A DNA stretch of 64,000 bases. Origin: Pseudoscleropodium purum (lineage: Eukaryota > Streptophyta > Bryopsida > Hypnales > Brachytheciaceae). Made by a program: the position numbers and the translations under genes. The stretch spans positions 4,836,001-4,900,000 of the forward strand of contig OZ017797.1 in assembly GCA_963969395.1 (NCBI GenBank), given 5' to 3'. Position 1 is the stretch's first letter, and each line of letters starts with the position of its first letter. The notes below the pieces were generated by a model. The model saw only the letters and a list, made by a program, of their open reading frames with translations, did no database searches and was not told where the DNA came from. This document shows positions 1-14,094 of this stretch, in pieces.

Positions 1-329
1 TGTACTAGAAATGCCAATTTTTGAGCGTTTTAAGGGAAAACATAATCAAAGAACTTAAAAGATTAAAGACATCCCGTATTCTTGTGGTTCTCTTTTGTTG
101 GTGTGTTGGGAATCCATTCATGAGCTTACCAACTCCTAGCTTTAAAGGAAGACATTTCTACAAATAGTTGTAGAGGGGTGTTCTGAATCTCCAAGTGAAT
201 GGACATAATGATCTATAATATCTCCTCCTACCAATTAAAGTCTGCCTGAATGAATAGGGGAGTAGGGGACTAACTATTTTCACCCAACCAATCATAATTT
301 TGAGCACTATAAAGCTCCATGGCTATTAA
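1..329. other. AT-rich intergenic DNA at window start
   Basis: No convincing coding region. The stretch is AT-rich and ends at the TTAA target site of the first MITE copy. Confidence 0.5.
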
Positions 330-1251
330 CCCCTAAAGTTTCAAAACTATGTTTTCATAGGAAATGCTCAAAAACTGACATTTTTAATACAAGTACCAAA
401 TTTTTGTAAATAAAACATTTTTTGCCATGTACAACAATTAGATCTTGTAGTATGTAGTATCAAAAGTATGTAGTTAATATTTTAGACATTTCCACTGCAT
501 GGATTGCAAGATATAAGCATTCAAATTCACTAAAATCATTTTTTGGGCCTTGCAAAAAGCAGGGCAGCTGTACTTCACAAACTCACTTTTCTATGAAGAA
601 ATGACCCAAATGGTGATGTTGCTTTGAATTTGTTTTACTATACAAGTTGTCTACATGCTTGAAAAATTTTAGAACATTTGGAATTGTACAACATATAGGA
701 AAAAATAGTATGTAGGTAGTAGTAAAAAATGATTCAAAATACTAAATTATTAAGAATTTAAATATAGAATTAAAAAATGCCAATCCCAATAGTTGAAATG
801 TTGTAATTAACAATCGACATTCTATGATTTCATTTTTCCAAAAGTATTGAAAATTTGATAAGATAAAGAATTTCAAAGTTTATTTTAGAGTAGGGAATCC
901 ATAACTATCCACAAACAAAAAATTCTCATAATTTTTGACTCATTGATTAAAATGGAATGATTCAAATCTTCCTATGTTTACATAACTCTAGAAAACCAAT
1001 TTCAAATTTTTGTTTTTAGAAAAAGTGATTTTTTCTAATCTGCCCAAATTGCCTCGTTACAAAAAAAGTAAAATATTAGGCTATAACTTTTGATCCATAT
1101 TTCCAAATGTCATAAAATTTAGTGAATGTGAAAGATATTCCTTGTCTCGACCTTCAATTAAGATTTGGGCTACAAATATGGAAATTTCTAGTCACATGCA
1201 CTTGCTCAAAATTTCTATATAGCCAAAAAATACAACTTGGTCATTTAGGGG
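330..1251 (+). mobile_element. TTAA-flanked MITE, copy A (piggyBac-like ends)
   Basis: A non-autonomous element of about 920 bp. It begins CCCCTAAAG at 330 and ends TTTAGGGG at 1251. TTAA lies directly outside both ends (326-329 and 1252-1255). The interior is AT-rich without an open frame and matches copies at 38689-39614, 39777-40680 and 49122-50046, the last two in the opposite orientation. TTAA duplications with termini starting CCC are the hallmark of the piggyBac superfamily; that assignment is inference because no transposase is present. Confidence 0.75.
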
Positions 1252-1255
1252 TTAA

Positions 1256-2055
1256 TCCTTGTTGAACATGGACCATGGTCTTTGTACCTACATACCACAC
1301 TATTACATACAATAATCCCTTTGTACAAGTATAAAAATATGGAATATCAATATTACAATCAATACTATTCCTAAGGATTTAAAAAATTTTCTTTGTTGGT
1401 GATAGCAAAATCCATCTTATAGCCATTTGGGGATAAATATTTCTTTCATCTATGAGTTCATTCTTTATTCATTCTAATTTCACAATTCCATCTATATTTT
1501 AATGATTATCATCTTCCATTTAACAATAGAAAATTCATTTTTTAGACCAAAAAATGAAATTTTGAAAAGAATCATGGTAAATTTCACCGATTAAAAGAAA
1601 AACTAGTTACAATATCCTTGTATAGTTGTTAGTACTATTACAAAGGGATGAGAAGCAACAACATGCTACACATGCATTGTAGTGTTGGTTAAAAAAATGA
1701 ACATCATTTTGTATAATCCTAAAAAGTAATGTTTTTTTTTCTAGGTTTAGTAACTTGAGAATCATGGTCTAATTGTTCTTTTTCCCTTTGGATTTTTTAA
1801 TGGTCACTTTTCCTTTGAAAATAAAAAAAGATAATGCTTCTTTACTAAATTTAATATTCCTTAAAATGTCAATATTGAATACTATAACTTCTACATTGTT
1901 GAGTCCTTTCCTTTGAGGTAAAGAACAATAGGAAAAGACATAGTAGATGTCAAAGAACCCTTTCAACTTCAAACTTCATTGCTGCTCTTTTTTGGTCTTG
2001 TACTTCATTTCTATTCCTTCGACTTTGAAGAAGCTATATTCTTTGAGACAAGGAA
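1256..2055. other. AT-rich intergenic DNA
   Basis: No gene seen. The part around 1940-2035 looks distantly similar to 18640-18720 and may be an extension of the duplicated segment that follows. Confidence 0.4.
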
Positions 2056-2588
2056 ATGGGAGAAGGAAGATACAACCATAACTTCACCTAATAAAAAATA
2101 AAAAAAAAAGAGAAGAGAAAAATGAAGTGCAAGTTTGCATAATAACCAAACTGATTTTCTACACATTCATTTCTATTTATGCTTTTAAAGGCACTAAACA
2201 AACCTGAGACAATTATAGAGATCAATTATAGAGATCAAATAAATAATGAAGCGTATGAAAGTAAAAAAATTGTAAGTTAAATTTAGTTTTGGCTCTATGA
2301 AAGAACTTAATTCAGTTACAAAAGCATTGACAAAGAAATTAGTACATAAACAAATAAATTTTTTGTATGATTTATAGTGTCTACATTTGCTACAATATAC
2401 CTCTAGATGAAGGCATCAACAATATAAAATTGCCTTTTGTGGCCTACAAGATACGAGAATGACATTTCAAATCCGAATTACAAAGAAAATGAAATCCATG
2501 ATGTGAAAATGAAGTCACTAATTTTGACGATCAAAAACTCTTAAATGTATAAGATGTTAAAGGCCTTATAAGTCTTGTAACTCCCAAC
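2056..2588 (-). pseudogene. Decayed duplicate of the PhoD gene 3' end (last exon plus 3' flank)
   Basis: This stretch aligns in the same orientation with 19291-19811, which holds the 3' flank and last coding exon of the phosphatase gene. Shared blocks include a block around 2116 matching 19350, the block around 2505-2520 matching 19718-19734, and the block at 2552-2588 matching the exon encoding the C-terminal membrane segment. Many differences are C-to-T or G-to-A in this copy, as expected if methylated cytosines decayed. No other exon of the gene is visible nearby, so it is a fragment without coding capacity. It could be a segmental duplication or a transposon-captured piece; no element ends are seen. 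Confidence 0.75.
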
Positions 2589-5584
2589 GTCCTTTGAAGT
2601 AAGCGGAAAACACACAAGAATTCTTAGAAACCACGAGCAAATGCTCAAAATGCATAAAAAAAATAAGAGTTTTTTTGGCAAATGCCAAAAATTCCAACAA
2701 TGTGGTCGCGTGTGGCTAAATATGAAAATAAAAGGAGTTGCAAAGAGAGAGGAGGTGAGGGACTTTTATACTTTTCCAAGGCCTCCAATCTCTCTCAAAT
2801 TATCTACAACTACTTCTACATAAATCCAAATTAACGTCAATCAAAATTCTACACTATTGTTGTGATTGTGTTGACTTATAGAAAAATGCTCCAAACACAA
2901 AAGCAATTGCGCCATTGTCTTTAGAAGACCCAAATTAGCATAGAGTGTCTCCTACCTCCTACTTTCCAAACTATTTCACAAGCTAGTGAAAAGGTAGAAA
3001 ATCCAAATATTGAAATTTGCCTTTTCTCAAAGTTTAGATTTACTTGGATTGTTTTGAAGGTTCAAGATAGTAAGAAAAAAATTCAAGTTTACTTTGTTTG
3101 GACACCATATGTGCCTAGTACGCCAACCAACTAGTCAAATGTTTTTGAAAACTGTTAAAATTCGGTGTTGCCGCCAATTCTTGCACTTGCTAGTGTTTGA
3201 ATGTCTCAAAATTTGGTCAATTGCTAATTTAAGCTAAAACAAACTTCCCTAATTTTAAGTGGGATTTTACTACTACCTGGATAATTTTTATGAATTTTCA
3301 ATCGTCGGTAAATGCGATTGACTTCCCACGGAGTCATTTTCTGCAATCCGAAAAATTACGATACTTTTTGGGCAACCTCTAGGAAGCTTTTGAATGTTAA
3401 TTGCAAGTTTATATGTTTACTTGCATCAAATGTGGAGAGGTTTGAATTCTTTACCTCTTGTATTTAATTCTTCTAGGGAGGAATCATTCCTGTATGAGGG
3501 AATCTTAATGAACCGACTTTGTTGTTGAGCTTTTGGCTTGTTTTTATGCTAGAAACATCTTTTTTCAATCTTTGGTGTGCGTCCTTGTGAATCGGTGGAT
3601 TTTTGTAAATCCAGTAATCATCTAAAATAAGTATCTTTTATGACTTTGTCTACTAGGATTCAAATCTATCTCAAACTCCTAATTGACATATTAGACGCCT
3701 ATTTAGACATTGAAAATGATAAATGAAAGTACTTATAGTATTTTCGAACTTTTTGAAAATAACACACCGCAATTGTAGAGACTTCTACCAACACAATGTT
3801 AACATGCTTTTTTGATCTTTTTGATTGAAAAGGCTACAAGGAGTGAGCTAAAGTAAAAAAAAAGTTTTCGAGGGTTAGGTGAGACCAACTGGGTTCACAA
3901 GACTTTCTGCAACTCCAAGGCAACTTGTTGTGATCTATCTATAGAAAGAATGCAAGCAACCTTCCAATGATAGTATGCAGCTGCCAACCGCCTTTGAAGT
4001 GTCAAGTTTTCTGCTTGAAATTCTAATGTCTTTTATGAGGCTACAAAGCTTGAAACTGTTGGGAACGAGAGGGAATCTTGGGCTCCCTAGAGGTCATCCA
4101 TGAAATTGATCCTATCTCCCATGATGACAATAGGAAGTGCATTTGAAAAATTTGCTAAAAGCTTCATATGTATGGTAGGAGGAGAATGGTGATGAACATC
4201 GTTTGTAAGGTCCCCTATCACCTTGTCTAAATGCATTAGATCATGACCCATTAAGCTATTGTCCATATTAGACAAAGTAAAAACGTCGTATTTTTTTTCT
4301 CGAAGGCTTTTTAGCGCCGTAGATTGTTGAGAAATGATAGTTTTTTGTTATTTGCATTCATCTCACAATTTCTTCATATTACATTGCAGTGAGGTAATCA
4401 TGGTGTTTTTGGTCTTTAGTAAAATCAAAGCTTGTGCCAAAGTTATAGTGTTTACCTTGTAGTCACTTGAAGTTGAGGATCTGGAGTGCCGCCAACTACT
4501 TCAATGGTTGTATCATCATTTGGGCTGAAATCAAAGATTGAGTTGGCATCTTGTTGTGGCAATATTTTGTTTGTAATAGTTGTTGATGCTAATCTAGATT
4601 CAACCTTTGTGATTGATTGCCACACTTTCAAGGGTTGCCTGGTTCAACGTTATCGTAATGGTCCAACTCAAACCTCAATTACAATCTAAACTTTGGAAGG
4701 GGCAATAACATCATGAGTAACTCGTATGATCCTTATAAATCGCGTACCATTAGAATCATTATCTTCAAGTTCCTCTGTTTCTACTTCTGTAGGTTACACA
4801 ACTTTATACGCACTTTGAGTATATTTGAACCCTCCTTCTGAAAAAGTCAAAACACTTGTTGATATTAAACCATTTTCTAACTATTGTACATATGTGCTTT
4901 TTTTGATTGTTGTTCAGTTAACCTCCTTGTTTAGGCCTACCTCAACGTATGCGCCTCTTATAAGGAAAAGAGGCACCTCATTTCTTTCAACAAAAAGGGT
5001 CCTATTGAAGACTTGCTACAATTCAAAGCACCTTTGTGTGAAATCATTCTTTTCATAGTACTTCAAATTGGCCTTTTTGGTAAGACAATGATAATGATGT
5101 CACCATGCCGGAAAGAATTTATCGATGTGATATCATTCAATATATTCTTTGTACATTTGCATAGTCCATGGCTCAAGCTCATCTTCCCAACCTTTGAAAG
5201 TGAGGTGGTTTTTGCTATTTAGCACGTGCCATCGCTTTCGGTGAATGGTACCCCTCCGCTTGTTTTTGATTGCCTTTTTTACCGCACCTATAATGTGTTC
5301 AATAGCAGAGATAGGAAGTGATGTAGTGTTATTGTTTTCAAAGTCCGTGATTCCATGAATGAATGTTGAAATGAAGATTCTATAACCATTTCAGGAAACA
5401 TGGATGAATGTAGAAAAAATTAAAGTTTCAACACATAAGGCTCATGCTTGTAGCAATGAATGAATACAAGATACAAAGCCAAAATAAATAAATAAAGTGT
5501 TTAACAAGACAAGGGCAACTGAATATATAGGTGGGGCGAAGACATGTCAAGTAACTGTGGGTTTAGAGTGCATACGAATATTAG
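2589..5584. other. Intergenic DNA, no gene recognised
   Basis: Only short frames are present, none resembling a known protein. From about 4080 the base composition is slightly less AT-rich, which may mark an old decayed retroelement, but no diagnostic reverse transcriptase, integrase or protease motif was found. Confidence 0.4.
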
Positions 5585-5820
5585 AAGAGCAACCGCGGAT
5601 CTAAAAGGGTATATATGGGTTTAAAGGGGCGCATGTGAGTTGTGAGAGAGCAACCGCGTGTATTGGGTAGGCGACCGTGGATTTGGAGGGCGATTGTAGG
5701 TCTTGTTAGGTGCATGCGGGTCCAAGTGGGGCAACCGCGAATCCAAGAGGGGTGACTGCAGATAAGTGGATGCAAATGAGTTCTAAAGGGGGCCACCATG
5801 AGTCCTAAAGGGTGACTTTT
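5585..5820. repeat. Degenerate GC-richer minisatellite
   Basis: A run of diverged units of roughly 20-25 bp built on a GGGCGACCGCGG-like core followed by a TCTAAAG/TCCAAG-like tail. Units are visible near 5590, 5650, 5670, 5692, 5735 and 5757. The long frame on the minus strand here (5581-5823) is a by-product of the repeat. Confidence 0.55.
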
Positions 5821-6124
5821 CATATCCGAGGTTTCTCTATACCTGTAATTGCCTTTACTTAAAATCGCCGAACACTCGTGGTTGTCTCTTCAAGTCAGAT
5901 CCGCATGTGCCCTCAAAATATGCCACGCAAACGCTACATCACTACTAAATAGGCTAAGGTAAATGTGGATAATTTAAAAAAATTCAAAGGATACAATTGA
6001 CTTTGTTAGATGGATAGGAAGGTCTACTAGACGTTGCATTTGTAATGTGGTTCAATTGTTAGGAAAGACAATCCTACCCACAATAGGAAGAGCCCATATG
6101 TTGATTAGAAATTACATGCTTTAG

Positions 6125-6583
6125 GTGAGGGTTGCATTCAGTCAAGTCCCAAAAGAGTTATTTATCAAGGAACACGTGCAATACGATGAGGAGGACCAGC
6201 TGCCTACTACAAAGATGACAAGGATTGAAGGAAGAAATCTCTCACTAGTCAAAGTAGAGGAGTACGTGCCAAAAAACCTATTGGATGTCCATTGGATCTT
6301 GCAAACTTTAGGTGTCTATGAAAAAGAGGTAACTATCGTGGACGCTACAGATTTGCAAGATTCGATAGAGAGGGAGGACACCTTCAACTTTTTGAACTTG
6401 TATAACCTCAACACGTCTTCCAAGGTCCAAAATGTCCAAAGTAGCCTTCTCGCCATTGCAATACCAAACGTGCCACCATCTGCCCAACCGGACATGGCAT
6501 GCTCAAAAAGCCGACAAAACTCAATCCTTGCCACAATAGAGGACGTTTATTCCATGGATTGGTCAAGCAAGGAATCTTGCTAA
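6125..6583 (+). other. Unrecognised open frame, possibly a retroelement remnant
   Basis: A 152-codon frame opens directly after a TAG at 6122-6124 with no ATG until 6215, so it is either an internal exon or a remnant. The translation is rich in charged residues (motif YDEEDQLPTTK near the start) and has no domain I recognise. The sequence just upstream (5990-6120) reads like decayed coding sequence with stops. Flanking DNA to 7200 has similar composition. I favour a remnant of a transposable element reading frame; function unknown. Confidence 0.25.
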
Positions 6584-9500
6584 ACACTAGAAGCGCCCAA
6601 TTCGATGCGCATCAATAGACCATGCACGCCTCGTCCTAAAGTACATCACACAATGAAGGGTGGAAAAGATGAATACAGAGTTGGAAGGACTCTTTTGCAG
6701 CCCCAAATTGCTCTATATACGCCTGACCAGTTGCAGATAGTGCCCTGAAGTGGAAATTTTGAGAGTGACTCCGCACTCAAGTAGTGTTGAATGTATGGAG
6801 TAGGATTCCTGGATGCTAGGATTTATCAACTAGCTTTGGAAAATACAGTGGCTCAATGTATTGCTTGTTTACATATGGACAATGACAAGGTACAAGTGAA
6901 AGCCAAAGTATAGGCAGACACTTTGACACGAAGTCCCCAAAGCTTGCAAAACCCGCAAGGCTACTAGGTTTTGCATTATTTCACCTTGTCAAAGCAACGC
7001 CAACATTGTTGGGGTGGGATTTCAAAGGACAAACGATGGTGGAGTTTAAGCGATCTTTTCTAGATGTATGGGATTCACAATATTTCTAGACATAGACAAA
7101 GGCAACCTTCACTTGGTAGGCTTGTGAGGCGAAGGTTTGTCCACTGTCTTTACCCATGCTTGCTTAAACCATGGTGCATCTTAGTTGACATCAACTTCAT
7201 ATTTGGTATATTTTAAAGAATATAGTGAAGCTAAATCATCATCTAGTGAGTTAAATTTAGCATATAATAATTAAAATTTTATTTTTTCTTAGTGCACACT
7301 TCTTTCTTTTGTTTCAATTTTGTAAAAGATGTCATTTTAACTTTTATAGAACTTTTAGATATCATTCTATTTACATCACTATTGTTAAAGTGTAAAAAAG
7401 AAGTTAAATGATAATTATGATATAGTTGATAAGAAGTCATTGTATCATATTTTTATTTCAATTTCAATTTTTTTATTTTATTTTATCAAATCAATTTTTT
7501 ACATCACTTGAACATATATAAATTTATTTGTATATTTGTAAATTTATATTATTAGCACTTGTGATGTAGATTTGTGTAATTCATGTGTAAATCATACATA
7601 CATTATGATAAAACTAATTTGAAAATTGAAATGTCGTAGTCTTTGAATTATAATGAAGAGATTGTTTATTTGATTTTTATTGCATACTACTTATAATATA
7701 TCTTATCATTATGAAAATGTTAAGCCATTATTGATTGAATTTGATATATAATACAGATTTAGAGATTTTTCAAGATTCTAATTTTTGTTCTATATTTTAT
7801 GATTTGAAATTTGTCAAATTTTATAGAAATTGCTTATATATGAAATGATCTAGTCGTTTGTATAAATTAATCTTATAATTTTGTTTTGATATAAAATCAA
7901 TTTTATCTTGTAATTAGAGTTAGATATAGAATTAGTATAGATCAAATTTTGGAATTTAAATGCAAAATACTTTAAATCATAAGTGCAATGTAAATTTTGT
8001 CTACTTAACAAAATCTCAAGACAACTAGTACGGGGGTTATTTTCTAAGGAAAGGTCAAATAGTCTAATGTATGCATGATTAAAGTCACTTGATTTAGTAA
8101 ATTTGGATACTTATCAGGACTTTTTAAGGTTGGTTTTATGTTTTAAATAAAAGAACTCACACTCTTTGTCAATTAGTCTTAGTCCAACTCTAATATTATA
8201 ATATAATAGACTCCATGTATGCGGTTCCAGTCCTATATAATATTTTGGTTTATTGTCAAATAATATAAGTTAAATCCTCTAGTTTTGGTCAATTCGTCTT
8301 TTGGATAATGCATACACTATCAACGTAATCAAAATGCCAAGGTATATATTTTAAAGACAATAAAATTTTTAGGGACAAGATTCTTTAATTAATTTCTCTT
8401 TATATTTCTCCTGTCTAGGCAATACCTATCTTTACTAGCCTTATTATTAAATTAAATGCAAATATCAAATTGGTATTTTCTATTCGTATGTAAAGTATGA
8501 AATGTTTGAAAACTTTCCTAGCTAATTGGATTTATCCTTCAATCCTTTCTTTAGCTTTTGCTTATCCAAGTCAAATTGTCTTAACCTTTAAGCTTTGGGA
8601 GTTCTGAAAGTTGGGTCAATTCTTCAAATGAATAGTCTATGACAAATTGACCAACTAGTGAACCCTAAGACCATGCTTGCAATCAAATTCTTAGTCTAAT
8701 TGGAAAGACTCAATTGACTAGTCTTAATCTGGAGTTCAATTATACAATTAGTTGTATTATGGTATACTTAAGGTCAATTTGTTCCAACTAGTGAAGTCTG
8801 GTTCAATGGAAACAGAGGTAGTTCCTGACGTCTTGTCTCATTCTCAAGTTATTTAATGGTAATCTCGTCAACTTGTCCTGCTCCTTGGATTTAGAGCAAA
8901 TTGTCCAGAAAACAAAGATTCCAACTTAGAGTGCGATTTCGTATAGTACCCAATGAATAAGTTGTTTAATGCAGTTACGATTTATCGACCATTAAACTCA
9001 TCAATTGTCTAATGCAATTGCCCAAGTTTATGAAATTTGGTGGTCTTTATGATAGCATATAGAGCCTATTTGACATTTAACATGATTCAATTAACAACTA
9101 GACACAACCATAACATTACACAACTCATTTGCACAAATTATTACATAATCTACAAACTCCTAATCTTATACAATTTATAAATCAAGCAAGTCAACTACAA
9201 AATTCATACAACATTTATAAAGTCAAGGAGTTACATAATACAAAATCAAATGGACACACATACACCCCAATAACTTGACTTAGATTAATGCAATAATTCC
9301 ATTTTGTCAAATCGTAGCATTTGTAAGACAATTCGTTACAAACACACCGGACCACCGACTAGCCCACACTAGTTCATACAGTATTTAGATCATTTAACAG
9401 TTCACATGTAGAAATAGTATACAGTCAATTGGTCAACGCTGCTTGTGTAAGTTTGATACTCATTTTCACTCGACAACTTGATTTCAGTAATGTAATAACT

Positions 9501-11327
9501 CCCTTACTCCAACCACTGATTAAGATTCTTAAGTTTCACAAAATTCATTAGTACAAACAAATTGAGAAATTAACTCTACCTTATTCAAACAACCATTGTG
9601 CAGACTAATTCTTCAATCAAATAATCCATCAACCCTAGATAATAAATTGATGAATTTTTTAGACAAGGATCTTGCAGCTATTAAACAAATTAATTTTTGC
9701 TAATATGTTTCACAATTCACAAACATAACAATTATTGACCTTAGTCAATTTGATTATGCATTTTGCTTAAATTCACATCACTGATTCAATAGGATTAAAC
9801 TAATGTAATTTACATTAATTTACATTTAAGATGCATACAACAGTTTGACAATGAACCTCACTTGGCCATTAGTCCTATTCACAACTTAAGCTAGAAGTTA
9901 AACGAACAATCTGTTTTCATATCATACACTATCAACTAGACTTACACAATTCAACAAGCTCCAAGTTCAATTCATCCAACATTCAAAAGCATAAATAATT
10001 TGTAAATTTGAATCATAAGCAACCAATTGCTTACCTGACGATTCCATTTACGGTATTGGCTCTTTGAGACTCCAGTTGATTTGAATCCTTGTCAATCTTC
10101 ACTCCATAGGAAGCCAATTCAAACAAGGAATTTCTCACACTCACACAGTCAAATAACTTGACAAGAAGCTTTGTTCTCACACTAGCCAGATTCACTCAGC
10201 AATTTGTAATAACACACTCTCAAACAAGCAATCCAAACTGAAATTTAACAATTGCAATTAAAATTCATTCAACATAGTAGAGCACACAAGCAATTTGATC
10301 CCACAGATCAAATTCACAACACAATGAACACATACAATAGTACGTAGCAATACTAGGTAGTACATAGCAACACTAGGTTCTTTCAACAATTTTTTATATT
10401 CAATAGTATTGGCACATATTACAGCCTGAGAGTTCTAAAAATGACTAGACTTTGCTACTCCATTGTATTCAAGAGAAAGAGAAAAACAAATCGTCATTTA
10501 AACTTATAATCTGCAAAAGGTCAACTTGAGAAGGTACACTAATTTCCAAAAGCTATGTCGATCTACTTGACTTCGCTTCAATTCAATCAATTAGCCCTAA
10601 CAAATCTCACTTAGTGCCACTTCATTTGTAATTACAATTTATCTTGTATCTCGACCTCCTAATGGGAAATGGACTATGAATTGGACTTTATTTACATTAC
10701 AAAGCCAAATAAATTGAAAAATTTGAAATATCTACAACTACAATAAGTCTTCAAGAGTATAAGTTCATAAGACTACAAGACTACAAATTCATAGTCCACA
10801 AGACCACAAGACCACAATGTTGAAAGTTTAAAAGATGAAAAATCTACAAGATTATAAAACAAATTAGAACACAATAAAATTGTACAAAAAACTACTTCCA
10901 ATTATAATAAAAAAAATGCACATTGTTTGTATAATTATATTGATAAACATATTAGTATATACATTAGATTTTACAAACCTTAATAATGACATCTATGAAA
11001 AATTTATATATTAAATAAATAAGAGCAAGAATGTTATAAATCAATCCTAATTCTATATTTCTAATATATTGAATTTTTCAAACTCTAACATGCAAAAATT
11101 GTAGAATGTAAGCATGATGTGAAACAAAAAATAAAACAAAATGTTCAATCATAGTATTTAGCAATGCATAAATATAAATGTCTTAAAGCTATATACAACA
11201 ATAATCTCATGGCAACAAAGTGATATAAGACTATGTAATATATTCCGCAATTTGATTATTAATATCTTGAATCTTTTTTAGATGAACATCATTATTTATT
11301 TGCTTTCAATTTCACTTGGGTGTTTAA
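6584..11327. other. Long AT-rich intergenic stretch
   Basis: No gene recognised. From about 8140 to 10620 short motifs of the type GTCAATTNGTC recur on both strands, suggesting old diverged repeats, but I could not define a unit or ends. Confidence 0.4.
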
Positions 11328-12219
11328 CCCCTAAATTCCCATTGTCCTCTTAGGGAACAAATCGGATTTTAGGCAAGTTCCTATGACCTCAAATTTTGAT
11401 GAATTATTTTGAAACTTTCATGAAAGATAGAAAAATTGATTATCTAGGTAGGAATATAATTTTTATTTCAATTGGTACCTAGGAGAAAAAGTTATACCAC
11501 AAAAAGCCTAAAATTGAACTCGGTGGGCAACACAAAAAAAAAATTTTAAAAATTTTAAAAAATTTTTAAAAAATTTCCTTGAAATGTTTTCTTTTTGTCT
11601 ACATGTGAAGCTTTGATTTGTTCTATTTGGATTAATAATGAAAAATTTAAGGACAATCTTGTTTTTTGGGCAATTTCACAATCCTCTTGAAAAAATAACT
11701 TATAGGATTCATTTCTCAATGCAATTTTTACAATTTTGCACAATTTTTTTTAGAATTTTGTGTTTTCTTGCTAAAATAATCTCATCATTGGGATTATTGT
11801 CTTTCAATCCCATCTTGGAGTTATTAACGATTTAGTGTTTTTTCCAATCTTTTTAAAGAAAGAAAATCAAGTGTTTTTAGAAAAAAAAAATTCTTAGACT
11901 TTCAACTCAATTCTTCAACATAAAAAAAAATTTAATTCAAATTTTGTAGTTCTAAAAATTCCACAAATGGTAGTCAAAGTCATCTGAAATTGCAAGCCAA
12001 TGTTCAAAAAAACTTTCTTTTTCAACTTTGAATGCTATATCTTCCAATCTATATGGTCAAATTTCATGAAAGTTTTACCACATGAGCTAAGACAAGTGAA
12101 GTACAAGATCCTATGGTTAGATTCTAAAAAAATGATTCTTTTTGTTTTCTTGGATACATGCAGCAAAAATGGCAGTTTTGAGTGGTTTTTAACAAAAAAT
12201 GACCTTGAGACTTTAGGGA
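11328..12219 (-). mobile_element. TTAA-flanked MITE, copy E (second subfamily)
   Basis: Begins CCCCTAAATTCC at 11328 and ends CTTTAGGGA at 12219, with TTAA at 11324-11327 and 12220-12223. The right end shares the block around 12165-12185 (AAAAATGGCAGTTTTGAGTGG) with copies D and F, while the body matches copy F (54391-56052) and the fragment at 59285-60290. Length about 890 bp; short frames inside are not convincing genes. It has the same orientation as C and D. Confidence 0.7.
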
Positions 12220-12223
12220 TTAA

Positions 12224-13856
12224 GTGATAGTGTATACAAGTTTGTTTTATTATTTTAAAAGTTTCTTCATGCCATGTTCACAATAAAGAGTTTTGATGAA
12301 TGTAAGTGCTTTGTCGTCACCTTTACAATAAAATGTATACAATAAGGTTCTAATTGTTGTTGCAGTTGATTTTTCTAGTGAGTGTATAATACACTATCCA
12401 ATTACACCTTCCAAACAATACATTTTTTTTTCTTATTTATTTTATTTTAGTGCAATTATTAAACAAATCAATTATAAGTTAGTATTAACATTTGATTTTA
12501 ATTAAAATTGGATGTAAGTGTTCATTTATCAATTTTTGGTAAATAAATGGAACACAATCAAATTCTTTATTTTATAAAGTAGTTTTACTCTATTGAATGC
12601 TTAAAATTGGTTCATTGTGCCTTTCAAGTAATAAATCTTTGTTATCTTAGTCTTAATTGTTTTAATCCTTGACATCAATCTATAACTCCTAATTTAACTT
12701 AATTGTCAAATTTACTATTTCTACTATGATTAAGGGAGATGATATTATTGTAATTTTAACTACAGAAGTTGAGAAAAAAATCTTATGCCATTTCCAAAAA
12801 CAAAAAATTTGTTCTATTCTAATATTCCTAGCCAAAGTTATGAGCAAATAAAGGTTAAACTTTTAAGAGGCTACATGAGTTTCATCTACTATTTAAAACT
12901 CTTTTTTTTATTTCACTTGCTCTTGAATTTTGGTCCCTATACTCAAATTATTAGATTTTATTCATGTTTGAAATATGAGTTTAAATGTATACTCATTCTT
13001 CAACTGATTTCATTCGCTTTTTGACTCAAAATTCATCCTTCTAAAACTATTGATGCTTTGGATATTTTCTTGAGATTGCAATAGTTCTAGATTCCCCCTT
13101 GTTCCTTCTATTTAATTCTAATTCTATACTTTTGTCTAAATTACCTTACAAAAGGTTCTATTCTATTTCCTACCTGGTTTTTAAAGCTAGGGACTTCTTT
13201 TGTTCATTTATTATTTTTAAAATTTAAAATTTAGTTTCTTGTAGAATTTCAGATTTGAACATTCCTATTAAAATTTATAAGTGGATGAAGTTCTATCGCT
13301 ATTCGATATTTTAAAACTTCATTTGTTTTGTTTTTATCAACCTACAACTCAAAATCTACTCTAATTTTCATTTAAAATTTTTTAATCCTATGTAAGTTTC
13401 CATTCTTGTTCTTTATAGATGAAAACTTTTAAGTTTCATCCATTTTAAGTTCTAAACTTCATTAACTTTTAACTCCTTCATTTTAATTCCAATTTGAACC
13501 TACTTTAGATTTTGGAAGGCTTTAGATCTTTTCTATAGGATTCTAAATTGAAGTTCCACTTGACTCTAAATCTAATTAGACTAAATTGTTTCTTGGCCTT
13601 GACCATAATTAAATTTCACTAATTAAGATGTTATGAAAATAAGATAGAAGGTTTAGTATCATACCTCAGTATTGACTTCCTCATAATGAAATTAATCCGC
13701 CACTCTTTGGTCTTTTTCTTGAGTATTTTTATATTATAAATTTTTTGATGTTTTTTAGCAATTTTTTTGCAAAGTCAACATATACTTATTTTCTATCCTT
13801 TTAATGTTCTTTTTCCACCTCTTTCTTTCCCATGCAACATTATTTTATTCTATTTT
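12224..13856. other. AT-rich intergenic DNA
   Basis: No gene or clear repeat recognised; the sequence is largely T-rich on the plus strand. Confidence 0.4.
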
Positions 13857-14094
13857 CACTAGTAGAAAAATACAGTGACCAAATAACAAAACTCAATACA
13901 AAAGTGTTGATTTTATAACAAAAAAATGTTAATTTTTTTGTTAATTCAATTACATTTTTTTTATTCAAATTTTTCAAATTTTTTTCACATACAAATAACC
14001 AATTTCAAGCCAATACATAGACACTCCAAAATGTACACGTGACATTGCTATGTGGCGACCACCATGTAGATGGTCCCACATGCCACATGGTGGG

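Noticed and set aside
6125..6583. A 152-codon frame as a host gene
   Set aside because: Opens with GTG after a stop, first ATG at 6215, no recognisable domain and no supported neighbouring exon; listed only as an unrecognised frame.
8140..10620. Recurring GTCAATTNGTC-like motifs suggesting a satellite
   Set aside because: No regular spacing or alignable unit could be found by eye.
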